Positions 14,904-23,110 of a DNA stretch of 47,188 bases are shown in pieces. A program made the translations under genes and the position numbers. The stretch is from Prevotella sp. (GTDB lineage Bacteria; Bacteroidota; Bacteroidia; Bacteroidales; Bacteroidaceae). A model generated the notes under the pieces. It made no database searches. It was not told the origin of the DNA and saw only the letters and a list, made by a program, of their open reading frames with translations. Location of the stretch: assembly GCA_017442765.1 (NCBI GenBank), contig JAFRZC010000195.1, positions 1-47,188 of the forward strand, written 5' to 3'. The stretch's first letter is position 1. The number at the start of each line of letters is the position of its first letter.

Positions 14904-17003
14904 ATGACCGGTATTCTCTCACAGGACATCAAATACCTCCCGGGCGTTGGCCCCCACAGGAAAGACTTGCTGAGCCGCGAGCTCGGCATCGAGACGTGGG
15001 GGCAGCTGCTGGAGTATTATCCCTACAAGCACGTCGATCGCAGTCGTATCTACCGCATCGACGAGCTGGTGGGCGAGATGCCCTTTGTGCAGATAAAAGG
15101 GGAGATACTCTCGTTCGAGACCTTCGAGATGGGGCCGCGCAAGAAACGGCTTGTGGCCCACTTCTCCGACGGGCACGGCGTGTGCGACCTTGTGTGGTTC
15201 CAGGGCGTGCAGTATGTGCTCAAGACCTACAAGACGCGGACGGAGTATATTGTCTTCGGGCGGCCCGGCATCTACGGCGGCCGCTATCAGTTTGCCCATC
15301 CCGACATGGAGAAGGCCGAGGACGTGCAGCTCTCCGAGATGGGGATGCAGCCCTACTACGTGACGACGGAGAAGATGAAGAAAGCGGGCATGACTTCGCG
15401 GGCGGTGGAGAAGCTCATGAAGGTGCTGCTCGAGAAAATCCCGTCGCCCATGCCGGAGACGCTGCCGCCCTATATCACCGGTCCGCTCCACCTCTGCTCG
15501 CGCGACGAGGCTCTGCGCTGGATTCATTATCCGCGCAACGCCGAGCAGGTGAGCCGCGCACAGGTCAGGCTGAAGTTCGAGGAGCTGTTCTATGTGCAGC
15601 TCAACATACTGAGGTATGCGAGCGACCAGCGTCGCAAGTACCGCGGTTACGTCTTCGAGCATGTGGGCGACGCATTTAACGAGTTCTACTACCATCATCT
15701 GCCTTTCACGCTGACGGGCGCACAGAAGCGTGTCGTCCGAGAATTGCGCGAGGACATGCGTTCGGGGCGGCAGATGAACCGCCTGCTGCAAGGCGACGTG
15801 GGCTCGGGCAAGACACTCGTGGCACTCATGGCCATGCTCCTCGCCATCGGCAACGGCTATCAGGCCTGCATCATGGCACCCACCGAGATTCTGGCCGAAC
15901 AACACTTGCAGACCATCCGCGAGCTACTCGGTACGATGCCCCTGCGTGTGGAGCTGCTCACGGGTGTTGTCAAAGGTAAGAAGCGGCAGGAGGTGCTCGA
16001 CGGACTTATCTCGGGCGACGTGAAGATTCTCGTGGGCACTCATGCCGTCATCGAAGACCCCGTGCAGTTCCAACGGCTCGGACTGGCTGTCGTTGACGAA
16101 CAGCACCGCTTCGGTGTTGCGCAGCGGGCGAAATTGTGGAACAAGAGCGAGCGGCCGCCCCACGTGCTCGTGATGACCGCCACGCCCATTCCCCGAACGC
16201 TCGCCATGACCATCTACGGCGACCTCGACGTGAGTGTCATCGACGAGCTGCCGCCCGGACGGAAACCCATACAGACCCTGCATAAATACGACACACAGAC
16301 CACCAGCCTCTATCAGGGCATCCGTCAGCAGATACAGCAGGGGCGACAGGTCTATATCGTGTTCCCGCTCATCAAGGAAAGCGAGAAGATGGACCTGAAG
16401 AATCTGGAGGAGGGCTTCGAGCATCTGCGCGAGGTGTTCCCCGATATGCGCATGAGCAAGGTGCACGGCAAGATGAAACCGAAGGAGAAGGAGGAGGAGA
16501 TGCAGCGGTTTGTCAGCGGCGAGACCCAGATACTTGTAGCCACCACGGTCATCGAGGTGGGCGTGAACGTGCCCAATGCCTCGGTCATGGTCATCCTCGA
16601 CGCGCAGCGGTTCGGACTCTCGCAGCTTCATCAGCTCAGGGGACGCGTGGGACGCGGAGCCGACCAGTCATACTGCATCCTCGTCACCAACTACAAGCTC
16701 TCCGCGGAAACCCGCAAGCGCATCGATATCATGTGCGACACCAACGACGGCTTCCGCATTGCCGAGGCCGACCTGAAGCTGCGCGGCCCGGGCGACCTGG
16801 AGGGCACGCAGCAGAGTGGCATGGCCTTCGACCTGAAAATAGCCGACATTGCCCGCGACGGGCAGATTGTGCAGCTGGCCCGCGACGAGGCTCAGAAGAT
16901 CATCGACAGCGACCCCACCTGCACCAGTTCCGAGCACCAGATGCTCTGGAATCGGATGCGTGAGCTAAAAAAAGATCTGGTCGATTGGGGCGCAATAAGT
17001 TAA
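14904..17003 (+). CDS. recG: ATP-dependent DNA helicase RecG
   Basis: Branch-migrating helicase that reverses stalled forks and processes recombination intermediates. The 699-aa product matches the family length. The N-terminal wedge region starts YLPGVGPHRKDLLSRELGI and includes HVDRSRIYRI; the OB-like fold follows (~60-150). Helicase motifs: LTGAQKRV, GDVGSGKT (~297), MAPTEILAEQH, DEQHRFGV (~398), MTATPIPRTLAMT, then VATTVIEVGVNVPNA, QLRGRVGRG and the C-terminal FRIAEADLKLRGPGDLEGTQQSG. The start at 14904 gives the usual N-terminus. A terminator hairpin follows. Confidence 0.97.
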   Translation: MTGILSQDIKYLPGVGPHRKDLLSRELGIETWGQLLEYYPYKHVDRSRIYRIDELVGEMPFVQIKGEILSFETFEMGPRKKRLVAHFSDGHGVCDLVWFQGVQYVLKTYKTRTEYIVFGRPGIYGGRYQFAHPDMEKAEDVQLSEMGMQPYYVTTEKMKKAGMTSRAVEKLMKVLLEKIPSPMPETLPPYITGPLHLCSRDEALRWIHYPRNAEQVSRAQVRLKFEELFYVQLNILRYASDQRRKYRGYVFEHVGDAFNEFYYHHLPFTLTGAQKRVVRELREDMRSGRQMNRLLQGDVGSGKTLVALMAMLLAIGNGYQACIMAPTEILAEQHLQTIRELLGTMPLRVELLTGVVKGKKRQEVLDGLISGDVKILVGTHAVIEDPVQFQRLGLAVVDEQHRFGVAQRAKLWNKSERPPHVLVMTATPIPRTLAMTIYGDLDVSVIDELPPGRKPIQTLHKYDTQTTSLYQGIRQQIQQGRQVYIVFPLIKESEKMDLKNLEEGFEHLREVFPDMRMSKVHGKMKPKEKEEEMQRFVSGETQILVATTVIEVGVNVPNASVMVILDAQRFGLSQLHQLRGRVGRGADQSYCILVTNYKLSAETRKRIDIMCDTNDGFRIAEADLKLRGPGDLEGTQQSGMAFDLKIADIARDGQIVQLARDEAQKIIDSDPTCTSSEHQMLWNRMRELKKDLVDWGAIS

Positions 17004-17139
17004 AAAATGCCCTGAAATGCCATTTCGTAAATGTTAAACCGATTTTCTGTATTCCCAGAGAGGGCTGTTTGCCAAATCGCCTATATACAAGTCGGTTACG
17101 GCAAAAACAGAGCGGCCGGAAATGGCCTCCAACTATGTT

Positions 17140-17187
17140 AAATCCCGAAAAAAAACTGTTAATCAAGTACTTTTTTCGGGATTTTTT
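17140..17187 (+). terminator. Probable recG terminator
   Basis: Inverted repeat AAATCCCGAAAAAA / TTTTTTCGGGATTT with a ~17-nt loop, followed by TTT. It ends only 3 bp before the -7 box of the next gene. The preceding 17004-17139 contains no gene I can see. Confidence 0.7.
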
Positions 17188-17190
17188 CGT

Positions 17191-17198
17191 TATCTTTG
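17191..17198 (+). promoter_or_regulatory. -7 box for the M23 peptidase gene
   Basis: TATCTTTG. It predicts transcription from about 17205 and a leader of ~105 nt before the ATG at 17313. No clear TTG is visible at -33. Confidence 0.5.
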
Positions 17199-17312
17199 CA
17201 GCGGTTTTTTGAGATTGTTGTGCCCTTGTATCGTTCAACAGCCTCGCCTAATGAAAGGATTTTTAAGTCCAAGGAATGCGGGCTTGCCGCCTGCCGTAAA
17301 CTTAAATTGGTT

Positions 17313-18287
17313 ATGATTTTTAGTAAAATAATAAAGACATTCGCGATTACAACATTATGTGTGCTTGGAGCCCAGAATGCTTCGGCACAGGATCTTCTTG
17401 CGCGTCAGGCACCCGTTGACCGCAAGGCTCACAAGGCAGACTCCATACGTGCCATCCGTCTTGTGGAAAAAGAAGAGATGGAGGGAATCGGTCTCTCCGA
17501 CGACCTCTACAACAACTGGGAGAACGGATATGCCCACTACAAAGGCTCTTCCATTCCCTCAACTTATAAGATTGACCTTCGCGGCTACCACATGCCTACA
17601 CCCAGCCGTGTGGTTACCAGTAACTTCGGCCCGCGCTGGGGTCGTCAGCACAAAGGACTCGACATCAAAGTCTATATAGGCGATACCATCCGCGCCGCGT
17701 TCAGCGGTAAGGTTCGCGTCGTGCGCTATGAGGCAGCAGGCTATGGCAAGTATGTTGTCATCCGCCACAACAATGGTCTGGAGACCTACTATGCCCACAT
17801 GTCGAAGCAGCTCGTCTCGGTGAATCAGATGGTGAAGGCCGGCGATCCCATCGGTCTGGGTGGTAACACTGGCCGAAGCACTGGTTCGCACCTCCACTTC
17901 GAGACGCGTCTCTGCGGCGTGGCCATCAACCCCGCACTGCTCTTCGATTTCCGTAAGCAGGACGTGACGGGCGACTTCTATACCTATCGGAGCAGTACCT
18001 ATAATTCAGAGTCGGCTGAGGCAACCCGTAAACGTGGCAAGGTGGGCAACGGCAGCTATACGCCGTCGCAGGTGCATAGCGATGCCGCATCGCAGACCGC
18101 CTCGACAAGTACGGCACAAACAAAGGCCTCGCAGAACGAGAACCTGCAATACCACAAGGTGGCCAGCGGCGAAACCCTTCAGAGTATCGCCCAGAAGTAT
18201 GGTGTGACCGTTGAGCGTATCTGCTACCTCAACCACATGAACAAAGAGGCCAAACCCCGCGTAGGCCAGCTCCTCCGCTATTCATAA
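17313..18287 (+). CDS. M23 (LytM-type) peptidase with C-terminal LysM domain
   Basis: 324-aa exported peptidoglycan hydrolase or hydrolase regulator. The start at 17313 gives a proper signal peptide (MIFSKIIKTFAITTLCVLGA...ASAQ); an upstream in-frame extension to 17196 would overlap the promoter. The M23 domain has the zinc motifs HKGLD (~residue 115), YAHM and SHLHFE (~185-205). A Ser/Thr/Gln-rich linker leads to a LysM module (YHKVASGETLQSIAQKYG...) at the C-terminus. All metal ligands appear present, so it may be catalytic rather than a NlpD/EnvC-like activator. Expected site is the periplasm, bound to peptidoglycan. Confidence 0.92.
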   Translation: MIFSKIIKTFAITTLCVLGAQNASAQDLLARQAPVDRKAHKADSIRAIRLVEKEEMEGIGLSDDLYNNWENGYAHYKGSSIPSTYKIDLRGYHMPTPSRVVTSNFGPRWGRQHKGLDIKVYIGDTIRAAFSGKVRVVRYEAAGYGKYVVIRHNNGLETYYAHMSKQLVSVNQMVKAGDPIGLGGNTGRSTGSHLHFETRLCGVAINPALLFDFRKQDVTGDFYTYRSSTYNSESAEATRKRGKVGNGSYTPSQVHSDAASQTASTSTAQTKASQNENLQYHKVASGETLQSIAQKYGVTVERICYLNHMNKEAKPRVGQLLRYS

Positions 18288-18314
18288 GTGCAGGGATAAG
18301 ATAAAAGAACTACG

Positions 18315-18369
18315 GATTTCACAAATTGGAGAGAATATGCTATGGCTTCTATTTCCAATTTGTGAAATC
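18315..18369. repeat. Perfect 16-bp inverted repeat
   Basis: GATTTCACAAATTGGA / TCCAATTTGTGAAATC with a 23-nt loop, between the M23 gene and the acyltransferase gene. Only a short T-run follows (GCGTTTTAG), so it may be a terminator or a dispersed palindrome. Confidence 0.6.
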
Positions 18370-18421
18370 TGCGTTTTAGACATTCAGACAGATAACTCGG
18401 CTATAAGTCTCTCACAATAAT

Positions 18422-19453
18422 ATGATAAAGACACTGCAATCGCTCCGGTTTGTGTTTGTGATGCTCATGGTGCTTTCCCATATTATAGGGAAGGCATTTG
18501 ATTATGGGGGCGAATGTGCGGTGTCGTTTTTCTTTATTTTGAGTGGCTTTGTGTTATCTGTGGCGTATGCGGAGAAGATAGGGCAGGGGCAATTCCGGCC
18601 ATGGCAGTTTTTGACGCAGCAGCTGATGAAGTTCTATCCGCTACATCTGTTGACATTTCTGGTTATGGTACTGCTTGATGCCCGATTGGGTGTCTATTAT
18701 GAGTGGTATCGGTTGCTGCCCAATGTCTTGTTGCTACAAAGTTGGATACCTGACGACTCTTTCTACTTTGTGGCCAATGGCTCTTCGTGGTTTCTTTGCG
18801 ACATGCTGTTCTTTTATGTCATCTTCAAACCGATGTTCCTTTTTCTGAGGGACATATCCCGACATCGTTTGATGCTGTTGGGTATTGTGATTTTGGTGTG
18901 TTATTTGTTGTTAGCCTTTAGCATTCCCCTGTCAAGTGTCAACAGTATCTTGTATGCCTCTCCTATCACCCGTATGCTTGATTTCATGATAGGTATCCTG
19001 CTGTATCGGGTGTATGTCTCTTCATGGGGCAGGGCTATTGGGGATTGGCTGGAAAGGCAGCGTGCCTTTACGCTGACAGCAATAGAGGTTGCGGCAATAT
19101 TGCTTTTAGCAGCATTGTTCTTCTTAGGTCAGGCGATAACGATACGTCTGAGCTGCACGTTTATGTACTGGTTCGTGATGCCGGCATTTATTCTTGTCTT
19201 TGCACAAATAGACAGGTTGAAGGGGCTGTTCACATGTATTCTTCACCATCCTGTCATGCTGTGGTTGGGTGGTATTAGTTTTGAGATCTATCTTCTGCAC
19301 ATGCCGGTTATCCGCGTTGTCAACAGCCTTTGCTCATCGTTAGGCATTACGAATCCAATTCTGCCATACACAATAATGGCGGTAGCATTGTTGTCTTTTT
19401 CCTATCTTGCAAAGAAATATCTCAGAGTGAGGCGAGCCCGCTGTCCTAAGTGA
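18422..19453 (+). CDS. Acyltransferase 3 family membrane protein
   Basis: 343-aa polytopic inner-membrane protein. The N-terminus LQSLRFVFVMLMVLSHI carries the conserved Arg and the putative catalytic His of the acyltransferase-3 (OafA/WbpC-like) family, followed by FFFILSGFVLS and about ten hydrophobic helices. Such enzymes O-acetylate surface or secreted sugars. The substrate is not evident, but the next two genes (opposite strand) are glycosyltransferases, which suggests a surface-polysaccharide setting. Its last 8 bp overlap the 3' end of the convergent GT2 gene. Codons look more AT-rich than in its neighbours, a mild hint of separate origin. Confidence 0.9.
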   Translation: MIKTLQSLRFVFVMLMVLSHIIGKAFDYGGECAVSFFFILSGFVLSVAYAEKIGQGQFRPWQFLTQQLMKFYPLHLLTFLVMVLLDARLGVYYEWYRLLPNVLLLQSWIPDDSFYFVANGSSWFLCDMLFFYVIFKPMFLFLRDISRHRLMLLGIVILVCYLLLAFSIPLSSVNSILYASPITRMLDFMIGILLYRVYVSSWGRAIGDWLERQRAFTLTAIEVAAILLLAALFFLGQAITIRLSCTFMYWFVMPAFILVFAQIDRLKGLFTCILHHPVMLWLGGISFEIYLLHMPVIRVVNSLCSSLGITNPILPYTIMAVALLSFSYLAKKYLRVRRARCPK

Positions 19454-20234
19454 GCTTTATTTTCTCTTTCACTTGCCGCAACGCGAACCAGGCGTGCATG
19501 GCGAGGGTTGTGGGGAGGCCGTAGTGGCGGCGCATGACGATGAAGCGCTCGTGGAGCGAAGCGTGGTGGTTCTTGTTGGTCATACCCCCGTCGAGGTAGT
19601 TGGCCACGACGGCAGGGACGCGCCGCATGGCGAGGTGCTGCTCCTCTGCTTGCCGCATGATGCGGATGCACCAGTCCACGTCGGCCGAGTAGCGGTAGCC
19701 GAGGTCGTAGGGTGTGGCGCGGGCGAGGTCGGTGCGGGCATAGAAGGCCTGGTGGCAGACGAGCATCCCTTTCCGAAACGATTTCCATGACAGGTTGTCG
19801 GGCGGTGAGAGCCGGCGGTGCCGGAGAAACCGGCCCTCAGTGTCCACGATGTCGGTGTCGCCATAGAGTACGGCAGGCAGAGCCTCCTCCTCGCCCACAG
19901 TGGCGGCGACGGTGTCGAGTGTGTCGTCGGAGGGGAAGGTGTCGCCGGCGTTGAGGAAGAGCACATAGTCGCCCGTGGCGCGGGCGACGGCGCGGTTCAT
20001 GGCATCGTATAGACCGTTGTCGGGCTCGGAGATGATGCTGACCTCGTGGGATTTCTCTTGTTTGTGATGTTCGTATTGATAGGCTTTGGCCAGTTCGAGC
20101 GTCGTGTCGGTCGATGCTCCGTCCTGAATGATATGCTCCACGTAGGCATACGTCTGCCGGCCCACGCTGTCGAGTGTGCGCTGCAGGGTCTCGGCAGCGT
20201 TATAGGTGCAGGTGATGATGGTGAATCTGATCAT
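19446..20234 (-). CDS. Glycosyltransferase family 2
   Basis: 262-aa GT-A fold enzyme. TIITCTYNAAETLQRTLDSV at the N-terminus, QDGASTDTT, SEPDNGLYDAMNRAVARATGDYV and the DxD-like FLNAGD motif are typical of GT2 proteins that extend polysaccharide or glycan chains from nucleotide sugars at the cytoplasmic face. The start overlaps the stop of the upstream GT4 gene by 4 bp (ATGA), so the two are translationally coupled. The 3' end overlaps the convergent acyltransferase gene. The sugar specificity is not readable. Confidence 0.92.
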   Translation of the reverse strand: MIRFTIITCTYNAAETLQRTLDSVGRQTYAYVEHIIQDGASTDTTLELAKAYQYEHHKQEKSHEVSIISEPDNGLYDAMNRAVARATGDYVLFLNAGDTFPSDDTLDTVAATVGEEEALPAVLYGDTDIVDTEGRFLRHRRLSPPDNLSWKSFRKGMLVCHQAFYARTDLARATPYDLGYRYSADVDWCIRIMRQAEEQHLAMRRVPAVVANYLDGGMTNKNHHASLHERFIVMRRHYGLPTTLAMHAWFALRQVKEKIKLT

Positions 20235-21505
20235 AGGTTGTAGTTCTTTCGGGCGAGGGCCTCGGTGTAGATGTCGGTGTAGCGAAGGGCTACGCTCTGC
20301 TGCGAGTAGGCTGCATGAACCTTGGCGACGGCCTGGCGGCTTAGCTCGTCGTAGCCGGCATTGAAGAGTACGTGGCAGATGCCTTCGGCCAGGTCGTCGG
20401 CATCGCGGTAGCGGGCAACGTAGCCGTTCTTGAGGTGGTCAATCTCCTCGGGGATGCCGCCCACGTTGAATCCTACGCATGGCACGCCACAGGCCATGGC
20501 CTCCATGATGGTGTTGGGCAGGTTCTCGGAGAGCGACGGCATGACGAACACGTCGGCGGCATTGTAGATATCGACGATGCGTGCCGTGTCGCTCACGTAG
20601 CCGAGCGGGTAGAGGGGTATGGCAAACTGCCCGTCGAGCTCGTCGGCATGTCCGCCAAGAATGGCGACGGCGGTTTCCTCCTTTAGCTCAGGATGTTTCC
20701 CGAGCATGGCGTTGCAGGCTTCGATGAGATAGCTCATTCCCTTGTTCACGTTGTCAGCACGCTGCGAGACGAAGAGCATGAGCCGTCGGCCTTGCGGCAG
20801 CCCCAACCGCTCGCGCGCCTGTTGCTTGTCGGTACGTTTGAAGACGCGTGTGTCGATGGGGTTGGGAACGGCGAGCACGGGCTTGTCGCTCAGCAGCGCG
20901 CTTTTCCTTGCCTCGGCGGCAAGCCACTGGCTGCACGCCACGAAGGTGAGGTCGCTCCGCCGGTAGAGGCGCAGTTTGCGTTGCCAGGTCTTGGCTGCGA
21001 GGTCGTTGGCGCTCCCGCCGCCGGGCAGGTATTTGCATTGCCTGCACGCCGACTTGAAGTGTTCGCAGCCCAGCGTGAGGTGACAGATGGCCGTGGCGGG
21101 CCAGATGTCGTGCATGGTCCAGACCACGGGCTTGCCCGAGTCGAGGATCTTGGCGATGTCGTTGAGCGAGAGCATCCCTTGGTTGACCCAGTGCAGGTGT
21201 ATCACGTCGGCCTCGCGAAACTCGGGCAGACGGGTGATGTCGGTGCCCGCGTTGGCGATGTCGATGTCGAAGAGATGCCGCCTATGGAAGCGCAAGTGCA
21301 GGAATATGCACCATCGCTCCCACAGGAACTTCCACCTTGTCAGCCATTTGTGGCGAAGGCCTGCCACCGCGAGGTGGGCGGTCTCTTTGTCGCGCACCAG
21401 CATCTTTGCCTTCACGCCGTTGTTGTTCAGCGCATCGCGCAGCCGGCCTGCGGCTACGGCCGCTCCGCCGGTCTGCTCGCTCGTGTTGACTATCAGAACG
21501 CGCAT
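20231..21505 (-). CDS. Glycosyltransferase family 4
   Basis: 424-aa GT-B enzyme. The start at 21505 (MRVLIVNTSEQTGGAAVAA) was chosen over an in-frame upstream ATG at 21553 because the -7 box at 21532-21525 lies between them. The GT4 signature is near the C-terminus: PSLSENLPNTIMEAMACG with the E-x7-E pattern, then PCVGFNVGG. A Cys-rich stretch (CHLTLGCEHFKSACRQCKY, ~residues 150-170) is seen in some Bacteroidetes GT4 enzymes. It is likely in surface-glycan synthesis together with the coupled GT2. Confidence 0.93.
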   Translation of the reverse strand: MRVLIVNTSEQTGGAAVAAGRLRDALNNNGVKAKMLVRDKETAHLAVAGLRHKWLTRWKFLWERWCIFLHLRFHRRHLFDIDIANAGTDITRLPEFREADVIHLHWVNQGMLSLNDIAKILDSGKPVVWTMHDIWPATAICHLTLGCEHFKSACRQCKYLPGGGSANDLAAKTWQRKLRLYRRSDLTFVACSQWLAAEARKSALLSDKPVLAVPNPIDTRVFKRTDKQQARERLGLPQGRRLMLFVSQRADNVNKGMSYLIEACNAMLGKHPELKEETAVAILGGHADELDGQFAIPLYPLGYVSDTARIVDIYNAADVFVMPSLSENLPNTIMEAMACGVPCVGFNVGGIPEEIDHLKNGYVARYRDADDLAEGICHVLFNAGYDELSRQAVAKVHAAYSQQSVALRYTDIYTEALARKNYNL

Positions 21506-21524
21506 AGCTCTTGTTTCTTTACGG

Positions 21525-21555
21525 CAAAAGTACAAAAAAATCCGCGTAGCCACAA
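21525..21555 (-). promoter_or_regulatory. Promoter of GT4-GT2 operon
   Basis: On the minus strand TTG (21555-21553), 20 bp, TACTTTTG (21532-21525). A full consensus match; it places transcription ~10-15 nt before the ATG at 21505. Confidence 0.75.
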
Positions 21556-21631
21556 GGAAACGCTGTTATTTCTGCCGTCGGTTGATATAAATCAATTATT
21601 TCGGGGTTTTTGCTAATAGATTGTAAAATTG

Positions 21632-21663
21632 TTTGCGCACACAGCAGAAAACAATTACCTTTG
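21632..21663 (+). promoter_or_regulatory. Promoter of putative small RNA copy 1
   Basis: TTTG (21632-21635), 20 bp, TACCTTTG (21656-21663). The surrounding GTTTGCGCACAC...GAAAAC...TTACCTTTGCACC is almost identical in copy 2. Confidence 0.75.
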
Positions 21664-21669
21664 CACCAG

Positions 21670-21868
21670 AAAAAGTTAATAGATTGTTTAGGTTAGTAGT
21701 AATAGATTTAGGTTTTTTAGTTATTCTTAGGTAAAAAGTAAAAGATTGTTTTACTTAGACAATGGTAGCCGTGAGGCTCCCATTCGTTTTTTTAAGCGAA
21801 AGTTATTCAGTGGAATAAAGCATGGCGCCGCAGCCCTCACGGGTCGCGGCGCTATGTTGTTTTCTGGC
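21670..21868 (+). ncRNA. Putative structured small RNA, copy 1 (~200 nt)
   Basis: No convincing reading frame. The span runs from a consensus promoter to a GC-rich hairpin (GCGCCGC / GCGGCGC, 21825-21852) followed by a T-rich tail. The 5' half (AGATTGTTTAGGTTAGTAG and following ~25 nt) is nearly identical to copy 2 at 22188. A hairpin at 21761-21784 (AATGG-T-AGCC, GTGA loop, GGCT-C-CCATT) has a GNRA tetraloop and is preserved in copy 2 with pairing-compatible changes. No Rfam family is recognised by eye; a 6S-like or other Bacteroidales RNA is possible. Confidence 0.6.
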
Positions 21869-21927
21869 CGGAAGCAAGCCTCTGCGCCGCGACGGCTTGC
21901 CGTACACGATACGAAAGCTAAGGTTTT

Positions 21928-22032
21928 ACAAAGTAATATATATTATATTACCGAGTAATATATATTATTTTACTGAGTAATATATATACTATTACCGAGT
22001 AATATAATATATATTACTTTGTGAAAGACGGG
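21928..22032. repeat. AT-rich palindromic repeat, copy B
   Basis: ACAAAGTAATA...TACTTTGT bounded array of GTAATATATATTATATTAC-type units with the same CGAG/TGAG/CGAG junctions as copies A and C, followed by GTGAAAGACGG. It lies between the two putative small RNA genes. Confidence 0.85.
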
Positions 22033-22149
22033 TTTTCGTCTTGTGAAGGGGTGTCTTTTGTTTTGTGAAGGAAAGTCGGCGGTTCCGGCGACATGAATGT
22101 TGACATAGGTCAAGAATGGGGCGGTTTTCTGGCATTTGAGGCAGAAAAG

Positions 22150-22181
22150 TTTGCGCACACGGTGGAAAACGCTTACCTTTG
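22150..22181 (+). promoter_or_regulatory. Promoter of putative small RNA copy 2
   Basis: TTTG (22150-22153), 20 bp, TACCTTTG (22174-22181); same flanking bases as copy 1. Confidence 0.75.
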
Positions 22182-22187
22182 CACCGT

Positions 22188-22384
22188 CAAAAAGATATTA
22201 GATTGTTTAGGTTAGTAGTAATAGATTTAGGTTTTTAGTTATTAAGTTTAAGGTAACTTGACAGATTGTTTAACAGGATGACACATGGTGGCCGTGAGGT
22301 TTCCATTTGCCCAAGAAAAAGGATTTTTAGTTAAACATAGTTTTTTGGCTCCGCGGCCCGTTGAGGGTGGCGGAGCTTTTTTTC
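22188..22384 (+). ncRNA. Putative structured small RNA, copy 2 (~197 nt)
   Basis: Same promoter, same length and same 5' block as copy 1, ending in a textbook terminator (GCTCCGC / GCGGAGC, 22348-22376, then T7). The GTGA-loop hairpin recurs at 22285-22306: ATGG-T-GGCC, GTGA, GGTT-T-CCAT. Relative to copy 1, A-U becomes G-U and G-C becomes G-U, so the stem is kept despite substitutions. The 3' half between hairpin and terminator differs. It lies ~95 bp upstream of the FAH gene but is separated from it by the terminator and a new -7 box, which argues against a simple leader role. Confidence 0.65.
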
Positions 22385-22416
22385 GTCCATAATTTTCCGG
22401 TCTTAATTCTTTTTGC

Positions 22417-22424
22417 TATTTTTG
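22417..22424 (+). promoter_or_regulatory. -7 box upstream of FAH-family gene
   Basis: TATTTTTG, ~54 bp before the ATG at 22478. No TTG at -33 is seen. It probably drives FAH-porU-porV. Confidence 0.45.
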
Positions 22425-22477
22425 CATCTGCTATTATATATAATAAGGTATAGGGAACTTAGATCACCGGCATCCAG

Positions 22478-23095
22478 ATGAAGATATTTGCCATAGGAAT
22501 GAATTATGCGGAGCACAATAAAGAGCTCGAAAATGCGTTATATAAACCAGAAGAGCCCGTAGTGTTCATAAAGGCCGACTCGTCGCTGCTCCGCAGCGGG
22601 AAGCCGTTTTTCGTGCCCGACCATCTGGGTCGCATCGACTACGAGGCCGAGCTTGTGGTGCGCGTCAACCGTCTGGGCAAGAACATTGCCGAGCGGTTTG
22701 CCCGTCGCTACTACGACGCGTTCACGGTGGGCATCGACTTCACGGCACGCGACCTGCAGACACGGCTGCGGGAGAAAGGTCATCCGTGGGAGATCTGCAA
22801 GGGTTTCGACGGCGCGGCGGCGATAGGCAACTGGGTGGATGCCGCGCGGTTCGGCGACGTGCAGGATATCGGCTTCCGCCTCGACAAGAACGGACAGACC
22901 GTGCAGCAGGGATGGACGGGCGACATGCTCTTCCGCGTGGATGAGCTCATTGCCTACATCAGTCGCTTCTTCACCCTGAAGACGGGCGACCTGCTCTTCA
23001 CCGGCACGCCTGCGGGCATAGGGCCGGTAGCCATCGGAGACTATCTGGAGGGCTGGCTCGAAGAGGAACGGGTGCTGAACCTGTGGTGCAAATAA
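22478..23095 (+). CDS. Fumarylacetoacetate hydrolase (FAH) family protein
   Basis: 205-aa single-domain FAH-fold protein. It opens with the family pattern FAIGMNYAEHNKE, has the metal-binding acidic motif DYEAELVVRV, then TVGIDFTARDLQ, KGFDGAAAIG and FTGTPAGIGPV near the C-terminus. Relatives hydrolyse or decarboxylate beta-keto acids (acylpyruvate hydrolase, oxaloacetate decarboxylase) with Mg2+; the actual substrate is unknown. It is 15 bp upstream of porU. From memory an FAH-family gene also precedes porU-porV in Porphyromonas, suggesting old synteny rather than a secretion role. Confidence 0.9.
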   Translation: MKIFAIGMNYAEHNKELENALYKPEEPVVFIKADSSLLRSGKPFFVPDHLGRIDYEAELVVRVNRLGKNIAERFARRYYDAFTVGIDFTARDLQTRLREKGHPWEICKGFDGAAAIGNWVDAARFGDVQDIGFRLDKNGQTVQQGWTGDMLFRVDELIAYISRFFTLKTGDLLFTGTPAGIGPVAIGDYLEGWLEEERVLNLWCK

Positions 23096-23110
23096 GAATA
23101 CAAGATAGAA

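Noticed and set aside
21746..21958. 70-codon frame within putative small RNA copy 1
   Set aside because: Not preserved in copy 2, and it runs across the hairpin terminator into the AT-rich repeat.
22188..22477. Riboswitch or leader controlling the FAH gene
   Set aside because: A strong terminator is followed by a separate -7 box before the gene, and the RNA is duplicated upstream with no gene after copy 1.
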